64,000 nucleotides of DNA from Megalopta genalis (GCF_051020955.1 NW_027476818.1:1-64000), one strand, 5' to 3'. Shown: positions 40,801 to 55,068, counted from the stretch's first letter. The notes: generated by a model from the sequence alone, not told the origin. Numbers and translations: made by a program.

Positions 40801-42840
40801 GTAGAAGGTTTAGCTTCAAATCCATACAATACATATGATTTAGCTTCAAATACTTGCGATATAAGTGATATAGCCTCAAAGGCTGGAGGAACAAACGAGG
40901 TAGCTTCAATTCCATGCGAAACAAACGAGTTAGCTTAAAATCCATGCGATACACATGATTTAGCGTCAAATACTTGCGATATAAGTGATATAGCCTCAAT
41001 GGCTGGAGGAACAAACGAGGTAGCTTCAATTCCATACGAAACACATGATTTAGCTTCAAATCAATTCGAAGGACAAGGCTTAGATTCAAATCCATGCGAA
41101 AAAAATGATTTAGCTTCAAATGAATGCGAAGTAGAAGACTTAGCTTCAAATCCATGCAAAACAAATGGTTTAGCCAAAAATACTTGTGATATACATTATT
41201 TAGCTACAACTGCATGCGAAACAAACGAGTTAGCATCAAATCCATGCGATACACATGATTTAGCTTCAAATACTTGCGATATAAGTGATATAGCCTCAAA
41301 AGCTGTAGGAACAAACGAGGTAGCTTCAATTCCATGCGAGACACATGATTTAGCTTAAAATCAATGCCATGTAAAAGGTTTAGCTTCAAATCCATGCGAT
41401 ACACATGATTTAGCTTCAAATCAATGCGATGTAGTAGGTTCTGCTTCAAATCCATGCGAGACACATGACTTAGCTTCAAATCAATGCTATGTAGAAGGTT
41501 TAGCTTCAAATCCACGCGAATCATATGATTTAGCTTCAAATCCAAGCGATTCATATGATTTAGCTCCAAACACTTGGAGTATAAGTGATATAGCTTCAAA
41601 TGCAGACTAATCAAACGAGTTTGCTTCAAAATCCACGCGATACACATGATTTAGCTTCAAATACTTGCGATATAAGTGATGTAGATTCAACTGCAGGCGA
41701 AACGAACGAGTTAGCTTCAAATCCATTCGAAACTCATGTTTTAGCAGCAAATCAATGTGATGTAGTAGGTTCAGCTTCAAATCCATGCGGCACATATGAT
41801 TTAGCTTCGAATACTTGCGATATAAGTGACATAGTTTCCAATGGAGGCGAAACGGACGAGTTAGCTTCAAATCCATGCGAGACACATGACTTAGCTTCAA
41901 ATCAATGCGATGTAGAAGGTTTAGCTTCAAATCCACGCGAATCATATGATTTAGCTTCAAATCCACGCGATTCATATGATTTAGCTTCAAACACTTGGGG
42001 TATAAGTGATATAGCTTCAAATGCAGACTAATCAAACGAGTTAGCTTCAAAATCCACGCGATACACATGATTTAGCTTCAAATACTTGCGATATAAGTGA
42101 TGTAGATTCAACTGCAGGCGAAACGAACGAGTTAGCTTCAAATCCATTCGAAACTCATGATTTAGCAGCAAATCATTGTGATGTAGAAGGTTTAGTTTCA
42201 AATCCATGCGATACACAAGATTTAGCTGCAAATCAATGCGATGTAGTAGGCTCAGCTTCAAATCCATGCGATATAAGTGATGTAGCTTCAAAAGCAGGAG
42301 GAACAAACGAGGTAGCTTCAATTCAATGCGAAACAAATGATTTAGCTTCAAATCAATGCGAAGTAGAAGGCGTAGCTTCAAATCCATGCGAAACAAATGG
42401 TTTAGCTTCAAATCAATGCGATGTAGAAGGTTTAGCTTCAAATCCGTGCGATACACAAGATTTAGCTTCAAATCATTGCGATGTAGTAGGTTCAGCTTCA
42501 AATCCATGCGGCACATATGATTTAGCTTCAAATACTTGCGATATAAGTGATATAGTTTCAAATGGAGTTGAAGCGAACGAGTTAGCTTCAAATACTTGCG
42601 ATATAAGTGATATAGCCTCAAAGGCTGGAGGAACAAACGAGGTAGCTTCAATTCCATGCGAAACAAACGAGTTAGCTTCAAATCCATGCGATACACATGA
42701 TTTAGCTTCAAATACTTGCGATATAAGTGGTATAGCCTCAATGGCTGGAGGAACAAACGAGGTAGCTTCAATTCCATACGAAACACATGATTTAGCTTCA
42801 AATCAATTCGAAGGACAAGGCTTAGATTCAAATCCATGCG

Positions 42841-45800
42841 AAACCAATGATTTAGCTTCAGATACTTGCGATATAAGTGATATAGCTTCAAATGCAGACG
42901 AAACAAACGAGTTAGCTTCATATCCAAGAGAATCACACGATTTAGCTCCAAATAAATGCGATTTAGAAGTTTTAGCTTCAAATCCATGCGTAACAAATGA
43001 ATTAGATTCAGATACTTACGATATAAGAGATATAGCATCAAATGCGGGCGAAACGAACGAGTTAGCTTCAAATCCATGCGATACATGTCATTTAACTTCA
43101 AATCCATACGAAGTAGAAGGCTTAGCTTCAAATTCATGCGAAACAAATGATTTAGATTCAGATACTTGCGATATAAGTGATATAGCTTCAAATGCAGGGG
43201 AAACAAACGAGTTAGCAGCAAATCAATGCAAAACACATGATTAAGCTTCAAATCAATGCGATGCAGGAGGTTTAGTTTCAAATCCAAGCGGAACACATGA
43301 TTTAGCTTGAAATCAATGCGATGTAGAAGGGTTAGCTTCAAATCCATGCGATATAAATGATTTAGCTTCAAACACTTGGGATATAAGTGATATAGCTTCA
43401 AATGCTGACGAATCAAACGAGTTAGCTTCAAAATCCATGCGATACATATCATTTAACTTCAAATCGATACGAAGTAGAAGGCTTAGCTTCAAATCCATGC
43501 GAAAAAAAAATAATTTAGATTCAGATATTTGCGATATAAGTGATATAGCTTCAAATGCCGTCGAAACTAACGAGTTAGCATCAAATCCATGCAAAACACA
43601 TGATTTAGCTGCAAATCAATGCCTGTGCAGAAGGTTTAGCTTCAAATCCATGCGAAACAAATGATTTAGCTTCAAACAATTGAGATATAAGTGATATAGC
43701 TTCAAGTGCAGCCGAAGCAAACGAGTTAGCTTCAAATCCAAGCGAATCACATGATTTAGCTGCAAATCAATGCGATGTAGAAGGTTTAGCTTCAAATCCA
43801 TGCGAAACAAATGATTTAGCTGCAAATCAATGCGATGTAGAAGGATTATCATCATATCCACGCCACACAAATGATTTAGCATCAGATACATGCGATATAA
43901 GTGATATAGCTTCAAATGCAGGAGACAAACGAGTTAGCTTCAAATCCATTCAAAACACATGATTAAGCTTTAAATCAATGCGATGTAGAAGGTTTAGCTT
44001 CAAATCCATGCGACACAAATGATTTAGATTCAGATACTTGCGATATAAGTGATATAGCTTAAAATGCTGGGGAAACAAACGAGTTAGCATCAAATCCAAG
44101 AGAATCACACGATTTAGCTCCAAATAAATGCGATTTAGAAGTTTTAGCTTCAAATCCATGCGTAACAAATGATTTAGATTCAGATACTTGCGATATAAGT
44201 GATGTAGCATAAAATGCGGGCGAAACGAACGAGTTAGCTTCAAATCCATGCGATACATGTCATTTAACTTCAAATCTATACGAAGTAGAAGGCTTAGCTT
44301 CAAATTCATGCGAAACAAATGATTTAGATTCAGATACTTGCGATATAAGTGATATAGCTTCAAATGCAGGGGAAAATAACGAGTTAGCATCAAATCCATG
44401 CAAAACACATGATTAAGCTTCAAATCAATGCGATGCAGGAGGTTTAGTTTCAAATCCAAGCGAAACACATGATTTAGCTTGAAATCAATGCGATGTAGAA
44501 GGATTAGCTTCAAATCCATGCGAAACAAATGATTTAGCATCAAACACTTGAGATATAAGTGATTTGGCTTCAAATGCAGCCGAAACAAACGAGTTAGCTT
44601 CAAATCCAAGCGAATCACATGATTTAGCTTCAAATCAATGCGATGTAGAAGGTGTAGCTACAAATCCATGCGAAACAAGCGATTTAGCTTCAAACAATTG
44701 GGATATAAGTGATATAGCTTCAAATGCTGACGAATCAAACGAGTTAGCTTCAAAATCCATGCGATACATATCATTTAACTTCAAATCAATGCGATGCAGA
44801 AGGTTTAGCTTCAAATCCAAGCGAAACACATGATTTAGCTTGAAATCAATGCGATGTAGAAGGCTTAGCTTCAAATCCATGCGAAACAAATGATTTAGAT
44901 TCAGATACTTGCGATATAAGTGATATAGCTTCAAATGCAGGGGAACCAAACGAGTTAGCATCAAATCCATGCAAAACACATGATGTAGCTTCAAATCAAT
45001 GCGATGCAGAAGGTTTAGCTTCAAATCCAAGCGAAACACATAATTTAGCTTCAGATACTTGCGATATATGTGATATAGCTACAAATGCAGGCGAAACAAA
45101 CGAGTTAGCATCAAATCCATGCGAAACACATGATTTAGCTTGAAATTCATGCGAAACACATGGTTTAGCTACATATTCTAACGAAACAAATGGCTTACCT
45201 TTTGATACTTGTGATAAACATTATCTAGTTTCAAATTCAGGCGAAACTAACGAGTTAGCTTCAAATCCATGCGAAACACATGATTTAGCTTCAATTCAAT
45301 GCGAAGTTGAAGGCTTAGCTTCAAAGCCATCCGAAACAAATGATTTATGATCAGATACTTACGATATAAGTGATATAGCTTCAAATGCTGGAGAAACCAA
45401 CGAGTTTGATCCAAATCTATGCGAAACAACTGATTTAGCTTCAAATCAATGCGAAGTAGAAGGCTTAGCTTCAAATCCATGCGAAACAAATGATTTAGCA
45501 TCAGATACTTGCGATATATGTGATATAGCTTCATATGCAGCCGAAACAACCGGGAGGGCTTCAAATCCATGCGAGGCACATCATTTAGCTTCAAATCAAT
45601 GCGAAGTGAAAGGCTTAGCTAGAAATCCATGCGGAACAAATGATTTAGCTTCAGATACTTGCGATATAAGTAATATAGCTTCAAATGCAGACTAAACAAA
45701 CGACTTAGCTACAAATCCATGCGAAACAAATGATTTAGGTTCAGATACTTGCGATATAAGTGATATAGCTTCATATGCAGGGGAAAAAACGAGTTAGCAT

Positions 45801-48800
45801 CAAATCCATACAAAACACATGATTTAGCTTCAAATCCATGCGAAATAAATGATTTAGCAACAGATACTTGCGATATAATTGATATAGCTTCAAATGCAGG
45901 GGAAACAGGCGAGTTAGCATCAAATCCATGCAAAACACATGATTTAGCGTCAAATCAAAGCGATACAGAAGGTTTAGCTTCAAATCCAAGCGAAACACAT
46001 GATTTAGCTTCAAATCAATGCCATGTAGAAGGTTTAGCTTCAAATCCATGGGAAACAAATGATTTAGCTTCAAACCCTTGGGATATAAGTGATATAGCTT
46101 CAATTGCAGGGGAAACAAACGAGCTACATCCAACTCCATGCGAAACACATGACTGAGCTTCAAACCAATGCGATGTAGAAGGTATAGCTTGAAATCAATG
46201 CGATGTGGAAGGATTAGCTTCAAATCCATGCGATAAAAATGATTTAGCTTCAAACACTTGGGATGTAAGTGATATAGCTTTAAATGCAAACGAATCAAAC
46301 GAGTTAGCTTCAAATCCATGCGAGACACATGATTTAGCTGCAAATCAATTGAGATATAAGTGATATAGCTTCAAATGCAGCCGAAACAAACGAGTTAGCA
46401 TCAAAAACCATGCGATACATATCATTTAACTTCAAATCTATACGAAGTAGAAGGCTTAGCTTCAAATCCATGCGAAAGCAATGATTTAGCTTCAGATACT
46501 TGCGATATAAGTGATATAGCTTCAAATGCAGACGAAACAAACGAGTTAGCTTCATATTCAAGAGAATCACACGATTTAGCTCCAAATAAATGCGATTTAG
46601 AAGTTTCAGCTTCAAATCCATGCGTAACTAATGATTTAGCTTCATATACTTGCGATATAAGTGATATAGCATCAAATGCAGGCGAAACGAACGAGTTAGC
46701 TTCAAAACCATGCTAAAGAAATGATTTAGCTGCAAATCAATTGAGATATAAGTGATATAGCTTCAAATGCAGCCGAAACAAACGAGTTAGCATCAAAAAC
46801 CATGCGATACATATCATTTAACTTCAAATCTATACGAAGTAGAAGGCTTAGCTTCAAATCCATGCGAAACAAATGATTTAGATTCAGATACTTGCGATAT
46901 AAGTGATATAGCTTCAAATGCCGTCGAAACTAACGATTTAGCATCAAATCCATGCAAAACACATGATTTAGCTTCAAATCAATGCCTGTGCAGAAGGTTT
47001 AGCTTCAAATCCATGCGAAACAGATGATTTGGCTTCAAACAATTGAGATATAAGTGATATAGCTTCAAATGCAGCCGAAGCAAACGAGTTGGCTTCAAAT
47101 CCAAGCGAATCACACGATTTAGCTTCAAATCAATGCGATGCAGAAGGTTTAGCTTCAAATCCATGCGAAACAAATGATTTAGCTTCAAACAATTGGGATA
47201 TAAGTGATACAGCTTCGAATGCTGACGAATCAAACGAGTTAGCTTCAAAATCCATGCGATACATATCATTTAACTTCAAATCGATACGAAGTAGAAGGCT
47301 TAGCTTCAAATCCATGCGAAAAAAAAATAATTTAGATTCAGGTATTTGCGATATAAGTGATATAGCTTCAAATGCCGTCGAAACTAACGAGTTAGCATCA
47401 AATCCATGCAAAACACATGATTTAGCTGCAAATCAATGCCTGTGCAGAAGGTTTAGCTTCAAATCCATGCGAAACAAATGATTTAGCTTCAAACAATTGA
47501 GATATAAGTGATATAGCTTCAAATGCAGCCGAAGCAAACGAGTTAGCTTCAAATCCAAGCGAATCACATGATTTAGCTGCAAATCAATGCGATGTAGAAG
47601 GTTTAGCTTCAAATCCATGCGAAACAAATGATTTAGCTGCAAATCAATGCGATGTAGAAGGATTAGCATCAAATCCACGCCACACAAATGATTTAGCATC
47701 AGATACATGCGATATAAGTGATATAGCTTCAAATGCAGGAGACAAACGAGTTAGCTTCAAATCCATGCAAAACACATGATTAAGCTTTAAATCAATGCGA
47801 TGTAGAAGGTTTAGCTTCAAATCCATGCGACACAAATGATTTAGCTTCAGATACTTGCGATATAAGTGATATAGCTTCAAATGCAGGCGAAACAAACGAG
47901 TTAGCATTAAATCCATGCGAAACACATGATTTAGCTTGAAATTCATGCGAAACACATGGTTTAGCTACATATTCTAACAAAACAAATGGCTTACTATTTG
48001 ATACTTGTGGTAAACATGATCTAGTTTCAAATTCAGGCGAAACTAACGAGTTAGCTTCAAATCCATGCGAAATACATGATTTAGCTTCAATTCAATGCGA
48101 AGTTGAAGGCTTAGATTCAAAGCCATCCGAAACAAATAATTTAGGATCAGATACTTGCGATATAATTGATATAGCTTCAAATGCAGGCGAAACTAACGAG
48201 TTAGCATCAAATCCATGCAAAACACATGATTTAGCTTCAAAACAATGTCTGTGCAGAAGGTTTTGCTTCAAATCCATGCGAAACAAATGATTTAGCTTCA
48301 AACAATTGAGATATAAGTGATATAGCTTCAAATGCAGCCGAAGCAAACGAGTTGGCTTCAAATCCAAGCGAATCACATGATTTAACTTCAAATCAATGCG
48401 ATGCAGAAGGTTTAGCTTCAAATCCATGCGAAACAAATGATTTGGCTTCAAATAACTGGGATATAAGTGATATAGCTTCAAATGCTGACGAATCAAACGA
48501 GTTAGCTTCAAAATCCATGCGATACATATCATTTAACTTCAAATCGATACGAAGTAGAAGGCTTAGCTTCAAATCCACGCGAAAAAAAAATAATTTAGAT
48601 TCAGATATTTGCGATATAAGTGATATAGCTTCAAATGCCGTCCAAACTAACGAGTTAGCATCAGATCCATGCAAAACACATGATTTAGCAGCAAATCAAT
48701 GACTGTGCAGAAGGTTTAGCTTCAAATCCATGCGAAACAAATGATTTGGCTTCAAACAATTGAGATATAAGTGATATAGCTTCAAATGCAGCCGAAGCAA

Positions 48801-49110
48801 ACGAGTTGGCTTCAAATCCAAGCGAATCACATGATTTAGCTTCAAATCAATGCGATGCAGAAGGTTTAGCTTCAAATCCATGCGAAACAAATCATTTAGC
48901 TGCAAATCAATTGAGATATAAGTGATATAGCTTCAAATGCAGCCGAAACAAACGAGTTAGCATCAAAATCCATGCGATACATATCATTTAACTTCAAATC
49001 TATACGAAGTAGAAGGCTTAGCTTCAAATTCATGCGAAACAAATGATTTAGATTCAGATACTTGCGATATAAGTGATATAGCTTCAAATGCAGGGGACAC
49101 AAACGAGTTA
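42841..49110. repeat. Domain IV: pentamer array with A9 and CCTGTGCAG units
   Basis: GATACTTGCGATATAAGTG and GACGAATCAAACGAG units return. A local cassette has TGCGAAAAAAAAATAATTT followed about 110 bp later by AATGCCTGTGCAGAAGG. It occurs from 43,437 (offset 3,817 to 47,254) and again near 48,516, where the later mark reads AATGACTGTGCAG. Part of the cassette recurs near 46,980 and 48,245. Divergent units with ATTCTAACGAAAC lie near 45,175, and a close variant (ATTCTAACAAAAC) near 47,971. Confidence 0.75.
43502..43510 (+). repeat. A9 homopolymer inside a 32-bp unit
   Basis: Nine A residues interrupt a unit reading TGCG-A9-TAATTT. The unit is 32 bp. Together with the 31-bp unit about 60 bp upstream (CAAAATCCATGCG) it adds three bases, so the plus reading frame is restored. 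Same-length runs are at 47,319-47,327 and 48,582-48,590, and in the second large copy at 59,955-59,963 and 63,772-63,780. Confidence 0.9.
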
Positions 49111-50994
49111 GCATAAAATCCAACCGAAACACATGATTTCGCTTCAAATCAATGCGAAGTAGAAGGCTGATCTTCCAATCCATGCGAAACAAATGGTTTA
49201 GCTTCAAATATTTGTGATATACATGATTAGGCAAATGCATGCGAAACAAATGAGTTAGCCACAAATCCAAGTGAATCAAATGATTTAGCTTCAAATCAAT
49301 GCGAAGTAGAACGCTTATCTTCGAATCCATGCGAAACAAATGGCTTAGCTTCAAATACTTGTGATATACATGATTTTGCTTGAAAAGCAGGCGATACAAA
49401 CGAGTTAGATTCAAATCTATGCGAAACACATGATTTAGATTCAAATCAATTGCGAAGTAGAAGGGTTAGCTTCAAATCCATGCGAAACATGATGTAGCTT
49501 CATATCGATGCTAAGTAGAAGGCATGTCTTCGAATCCATGCGAAACAAATGGTTTAGCTTCAAATACTGTGATATACATGATGTAGCTTCAACTGCATGC
49601 GAAACAAACGAGTTAGCTTCAAATCCAAGAGAAAAATGTGATTTAGGTTCATATCAATGCGAAGTAGAAGGCTTAGCTTTAAATCCATGCGAATCAAATG
49701 GTTTAGCTTCAAATATTTGTGATATACATGATTTGGCAAATGAATGCGAAACAAATGAGTTAGCCACATATCCAAGTGAATCACATGATTTAGCTTCAAA
49801 TCAATGCGAAGTAGAACGCTTATCTTCGAATCCATGCGAAACAGATGGCTTAGCTTCAAATACTTGTGATATACATGATTTAGCTTGAAATGTAGGCGAC
49901 ACAAACGAGTTAGCCTCAAATCCATGCGAAACACATGATTTAGCTTCAGATCCATGCGAAACATATGATTTAGCTTCAAATCAATGCGAAGTAGAAGGCT
50001 GGTCTTCGAATCGTAGCGAAACAAATGGGTCAGCATCAAATACTTGTGATATACATGATTTTGCTTCAACTGCATGCGAAACAAACGAATTAGCTTCAAA
50101 TCCATGCGAAACATGATGTAGCTTCATATCAATGCGAAGTAGAAGGCATGACTTCGAATCCATGCGAAACAGATGGCTTAGCTACAAATACTTGTGATAT
50201 ACATGATTTAGCTTGAAATGCAGGCGACACAAACGAGTTAGCCTCAAATCCATGCGAAACACATGATTTAGCTTCAAATCCATGCGAAACACATGATTTA
50301 GCTTCAAATCAATGCGAAGGAGAAGGCTGATCTTCTAATCCATGCGAAACAAATGGCTTAGCTTCAAATACTTGTGATATATATGATTTAGCTTCAAATG
50401 CAGGCGATACAAACTAGTTAGCTTCAAATCCATGCGAAACACATGCTTTAACTTCAAATCAATGCGAAGTAGAAGGCTGATCTTACAATGCATGCGAAAC
50501 AAATAGGTCAGCATCAAATACTTGTTTTATACATGACATTGCTTCAACTGCATGCAAAACAAATGAGCTAGATTCAAATCCATGCGAAACACATGATTTA
50601 GCTTCAAATCAATGCGAAGTAGAAGGCATGTCTTCGAATCCATGCGAAACAAATGGTTTAGATTCAAATACCTGTGATATACATGATGTAGCTTCAACTG
50701 CATGCGAAACAAACGAGTTAGATTCGAATCCAAGCGAAACACATTATTTAGCTTCAAATCAATGCGAACTAGATGGCTTAGCTTCCAATCCATGCGAAAC
50801 AAATGGTTTAACTTCAAATACTTGTGATATATATGATTTAGCTTTAACTGCTTGCGAAACAAACGAGTTAGCTTCAAACCCATGCGAAACACTTTATTTA
50901 GCTTCAAGTCAATGCGAAGTTGAAGGCTTAGCTTCAAATCCATGCGAATCAGAAAGGTTCAGCTTCAAATACTTGTGATATACATGATTTAGCT
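49110..50994. repeat. Domain V: short divergent stretch between large copies
   Basis: Units carry TTGTGATATACATGAT, TTCAACTGCATGCG and GAAGGCTGATCTTC or GAAGGCATGTCTTCG. Several units are shortened: ACATGATTAGGCAAATGC near 49,225, GATTTGGCAAATGAATGCG near 49,735, and GCGAAACATGATGTAGC near 49,490 and 50,110. The shortened forms recur, so they were copied within the domain. The domain ends sharply at the start of the second large copy. Confidence 0.7.
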
Positions 50995-53900
50995 TCAACT
51001 GCATGCGAAACAAACGAGTTAGCTTCAAATCCATGTGATACACATGATTTAGCTTCAAATACTTGCGATATAAGTGATATAGCTTCAAAAGCTGTAGGAA
51101 CAAACGAGGTAGCTTCAATTCCATGCGAGTCACATGATTTAGCTTCAAATCAATGCGATGTAGAAGATTTAGCTTCAAATCCATGCGAAACACATTATTT
51201 AGCTGCAAATCAGTGCGAAGTAGAAGGCTCGGGTTCAAATCAATGCGATTCAAATGGTTCATCTTCAAATACTTGTGAAAGACATGATTTAGCTTCAACT
51301 GCATGCGAAACACATGATTTAGCTTCAAATCAATGCGATGTAGAAGGTTTAGCTTCAAAACCATGCAAAACACGTGATTTAACTTCCAATTAATGCGAAG
51401 TAGAAGGCTTAACTTCAAATCCATGCGAATCAAATGGTTTAGCTTCAAATACTTGTGATATACGTTATTTGGATTTAACTGCATGCGCAACGAACGAGTT
51501 AGCTTCAAAACCATGCGAAACACATGTTTTAGCTGCAAATCAATGCGATATAGAAGGTTCAGCTTTAAAACAATAACAGGTAGAAGGTTTAGCTTCAAAT
51601 CAATAGAATGTAGAAGGTTTAGCTTCAAATCAATGCGATGTAGAAGGTTTAGCTTCAAATCCATACGAAACACATGATTTAGCTTCAAATCAATTCGAAG
51701 GACCAGGCTTAGATTCAAATCCATGCGAAACAAATGGTTTAGCTGCAAATCAATGCGATGTAGAAGGTTTAGCTTCAAATCCATGCGATACACTAGATTT
51801 AGCTTCAAATCAATGCGATGTAGAAGGTTCTGGTTCAAATCCATACGACACATATAATTTAGCTTCAAATACTTGCGATATAAGTGATACTGCTTCAAAA
51901 GCTGGAGGAACAAACGAAGTAGCTTCAATTCCATGCGAAACAAATGATTTAGCTTCAAATCAATGCGAAGTAGAAGGCTTAGCTTCAAATTCATGCGAAA
52001 CAAATGGTTTAGCTACAAATTCTTGTGATATCCATTATATAGCTATAACTGCATGCGAAACAAACGAGTTAGCATCAAATCCATGCGAAATACATGATTA
52101 AGCTTCAAATCAATGCGATGTAGAAGGTTTAGCTTCAAATCCATGCAAAATACGTGATTTAACTTCCAATTAATGCGAAGTAGAAGGCTTAGGTTCAAAT
52201 CCGTGCGAATCAAATGGTTTAGCTGCAAATACTTGTGATATACGTTATTTAGATTTAACTGCATGCGCAACGAACGAGTTAGCTTCAAATCCATGCGAAA
52301 CACATGATTTAGCTGCAAATCAATGCGATGAAGAAGGTTTAGCTTCAAATCCATGCGAAACAAATGATATAGCTGCAAACACTTGGGGTGTAAGTGATAT
52401 AGCTTCAAATGAAGACTAATCAAACGAGTTAGCATCAAAATCCACGCGATACACATGATTTAGCTTCAAATACTAGCGATATAAGTAATGTAGATTCAAC
52501 TGCAGGCGAAACGAACGAGTTAGCTTCAAATCCATGCGAGACACATGACTTAGCTTCAAATCAATGCTATGTAGAAGGTTTAGCTTCAAATCCACGCGAA
52601 TCATATGATTTAGCTTCAAATCCAAGCGATTCATATGATTTAGCTTCAAATACTTGGGGTATAAGTGATATAGCTTCAAATGCAGACTAATCAAACGAGT
52701 TAGCTTCAAAATCCACGCGATACACATGATTTAGCTTCAAATACTTGAGATATAAGTGATGCAGATTCAACTGCAGGCGAAACGAACGAGTTAGCTTCAA
52801 ATCCATTCGAAACTCATGATTTAGCAGCAAATCATTGTGATGTAGAAGGTTTAGCTTCAAATCCATGCGATACACAAGATTTAGCTTCAAATCATTGCGA
52901 TGTAGTAGGTTCAGCTTCAAATCCATGCGGCACATATGATTTAGCTTCGAATACTTGCGATATAAGTGATGTAGATTCAACTGCAGGCGAAACGAACGAG
53001 TTAGCTTCAAATCCATTCGAAACTCATGATTTAGCAGCAAATCATTGTGATGTAGAAGGTTTAGTTTCAAATCCATGCGATACACAAGATTTAGCTTCAA
53101 ATCAATGCGATGTAGTAGGCTCAGCTTCAAATCCATGCGATATTTGTGATATATCTTCAAAAGCAGGAGGAACAAACGAGGTAGCTTCAATTCAATGCGA
53201 AACAAATGATTTAGCTTCAAATCAATGCGAAGTAGAAGGCGTAGCTTCAAATCCATGCGAAACAAATGGTTTAGCTTCAAATCAATGCGATGTAGAAGGT
53301 TTAGCTTCAAATCCGTGCGATACACAAGATTTAGCTTCAAATCATTGCGATGTAGTAGGTTCAGCTTCAAATCCATGCGGCACATATTATTTAGCTTCAA
53401 ATACTTGCGATATAAGTGATATAGTTTCAAATGGAGTTGAAGCGAACGAGTTAGCTTCAAATCCATGCGAAACACATGATTTAGCTGCAAACCAATGCGA
53501 TGTAGAAGGTTTAGCTTCAAATCCATACGACACATATGATTTAGCTTCAAATACTTGCGATATAAGTGATATAGCCTCAAAGGCTGGAGGAACAAACGAG
53601 GTAGCTTCAATTCCATGCGAAACAAACGAGTTAGCTTAAAATCCATGCGATACACATGATTTAGCGTCAAATACTTGCGATATAAGTGATATAGCCTCAA
53701 TGGCTGGAGGAACAAACGAGGTAGCTTCAATTCCATACGAAACACATGATTTAGCTTCAAATCAATGCTATGTAGAAGGTTTAGCTTCAAATCCACGCGA
53801 ATCATATGATTTAGCTTCAAATCCAAGCGATTCATATGATTTAGCTTCAAACACTTGGGGTATAAGTGATATAGCTTCAAATGCAGACTAATCAAACGAG

Positions 53901-55068
53901 GTAGCTTCAAAATCCACGCGATACACATGATTTAGCTTCAAATACTTGCGATATAAGTGATGTAGATTCAACTGCAGGCGAAACGAACGAGTTAGCTTCA
54001 AATCCATTCGAAACTCATGTTTTAGCAGCAAATCAATGTGATGTAGAAGGTTTAGCTTCAAATCCATACGAAACACATGATTTAGCTTCAAATCATTGCG
54101 ATGTAGTATGTTCAGCTTCAAATCCATGCGGCACATATGATTTAGCTTCAAATGCTTGCGATATAAGTGATATAGTTTCAAATGGAGGCGAAGCGAACGA
54201 GTTAGCTTCAAATCCATGCGAAACAAATGATTTAGCTGCAAATCAATGCGACGTAGAAGGTTTAGCTTCAAATCCATGCGATACACTAGATTTAGCTTCA
54301 AATCAATGCGACGTAGAAGGTTCTGCTTCAAATCCATACGACACATATGACTTAGCTTCAAATACTTGCGATATAAGCGACATAGTTTCCAATGGAGGCG
54401 AAACGAACGAGTTAGTTTCAAATCCATGCGAGACACATGATTTAGCTGCAAATCAATGCGATGTAGAAGGTTTAGCTTCAAATCCACACGATACACTAGA
54501 TTTAGCTTCAAATCAATGCGATGTAGAAGGTTCTGCTTCAAATCCATACGACACATATGATTTAGCTTCAAATACTTGCGATATAAGTGATATAGCCTCA
54601 ATGGCTGGAGGAACAAACGAGGTAGCTTCAATTCCATGCGAAACAAATGATTTAGCTTCAAATCATTGCGAAGTAGAAGGCGTAGCTTCAAATCCATGCG
54701 AAACAAATGGTTTAGCTACAAATACTTGTGATATACATTATTTAGCTACAACTGCATGCGAAACTAACGAGTTAGCTTCAAATCCATGCGAAACACACGA
54801 TTTATCTTCAAATCAATGCGATGTAGAAGGTTTAGCTTCAAATCAATTAGAGGTAGAAGGTTTAGCTTCAAATCAATAGAATATAGAAGGTTTAGCTTGA
54901 AATCAATGCGATGTAGAAGGTTTAGCTTCAAATCCATACGAAACACATGATTTAGCTTCAAATCAATTCGAAGGACAAGGCTTAGATTCAAATCCATGCG
55001 AGACAAATGATTTAGCTTCAAATGAATGCGAAGCAGAAGGCTTAGCATCAAATCCATGCAAAACAAAT

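Larger units (their letters stand above)
29841..42840. repeat. Domain III: array with TGATATACATTAT / CAACTGCATGCG variant pair
   Basis: A repeated pair of units, TTGTGATATACATTAT followed by CAACTGCATGCG, replaces the class e and class a pair at many places (for example near 30,310, 30,640, 31,110, 32,040, 32,520, 36,060, 40,170 and 41,190). Units with GCTGTAGGAACAAACGAGG or GCTGGAGGAACAAACGAGG are also limited to this domain and its copy after 50,995. The domain ends near 42,840, where GATACTTGCGATATAAGTG units return. Confidence 0.8.
36073..47547. repeat. Large segmental duplication, first copy
   Basis: Matches 50,995-64,000 at offset 14,922 up to about 40,146, then at offset 16,453 to the end of the window. 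Few differences were seen over about 11.5 kb, for example GGCTTGGGTTC near 37,268 against GGCTTAGGTTC, GATGTAGCATAAAAT near 44,212 against GATATAGCATAAAAT, and AAACATTATCTAG near 45,218 against AAACATGATCTAG. The copy spans most of domain III and part of domain IV, so the unit duplicated ignores domain limits. Its right end is unknown because the window stops. Confidence 0.93.

Noticed and set aside
42028..43452. Minus-strand ORF of 474 codons (copied at 58,481-59,905), leucine- and lysine-rich with a 10-residue period
   Set aside because: It reads the 30-bp unit in one of its naturally open frames, overlaps another ORF at the marker unit, has no non-repeat part and no recognisable domain, and ends only where a slip or chance stop falls.
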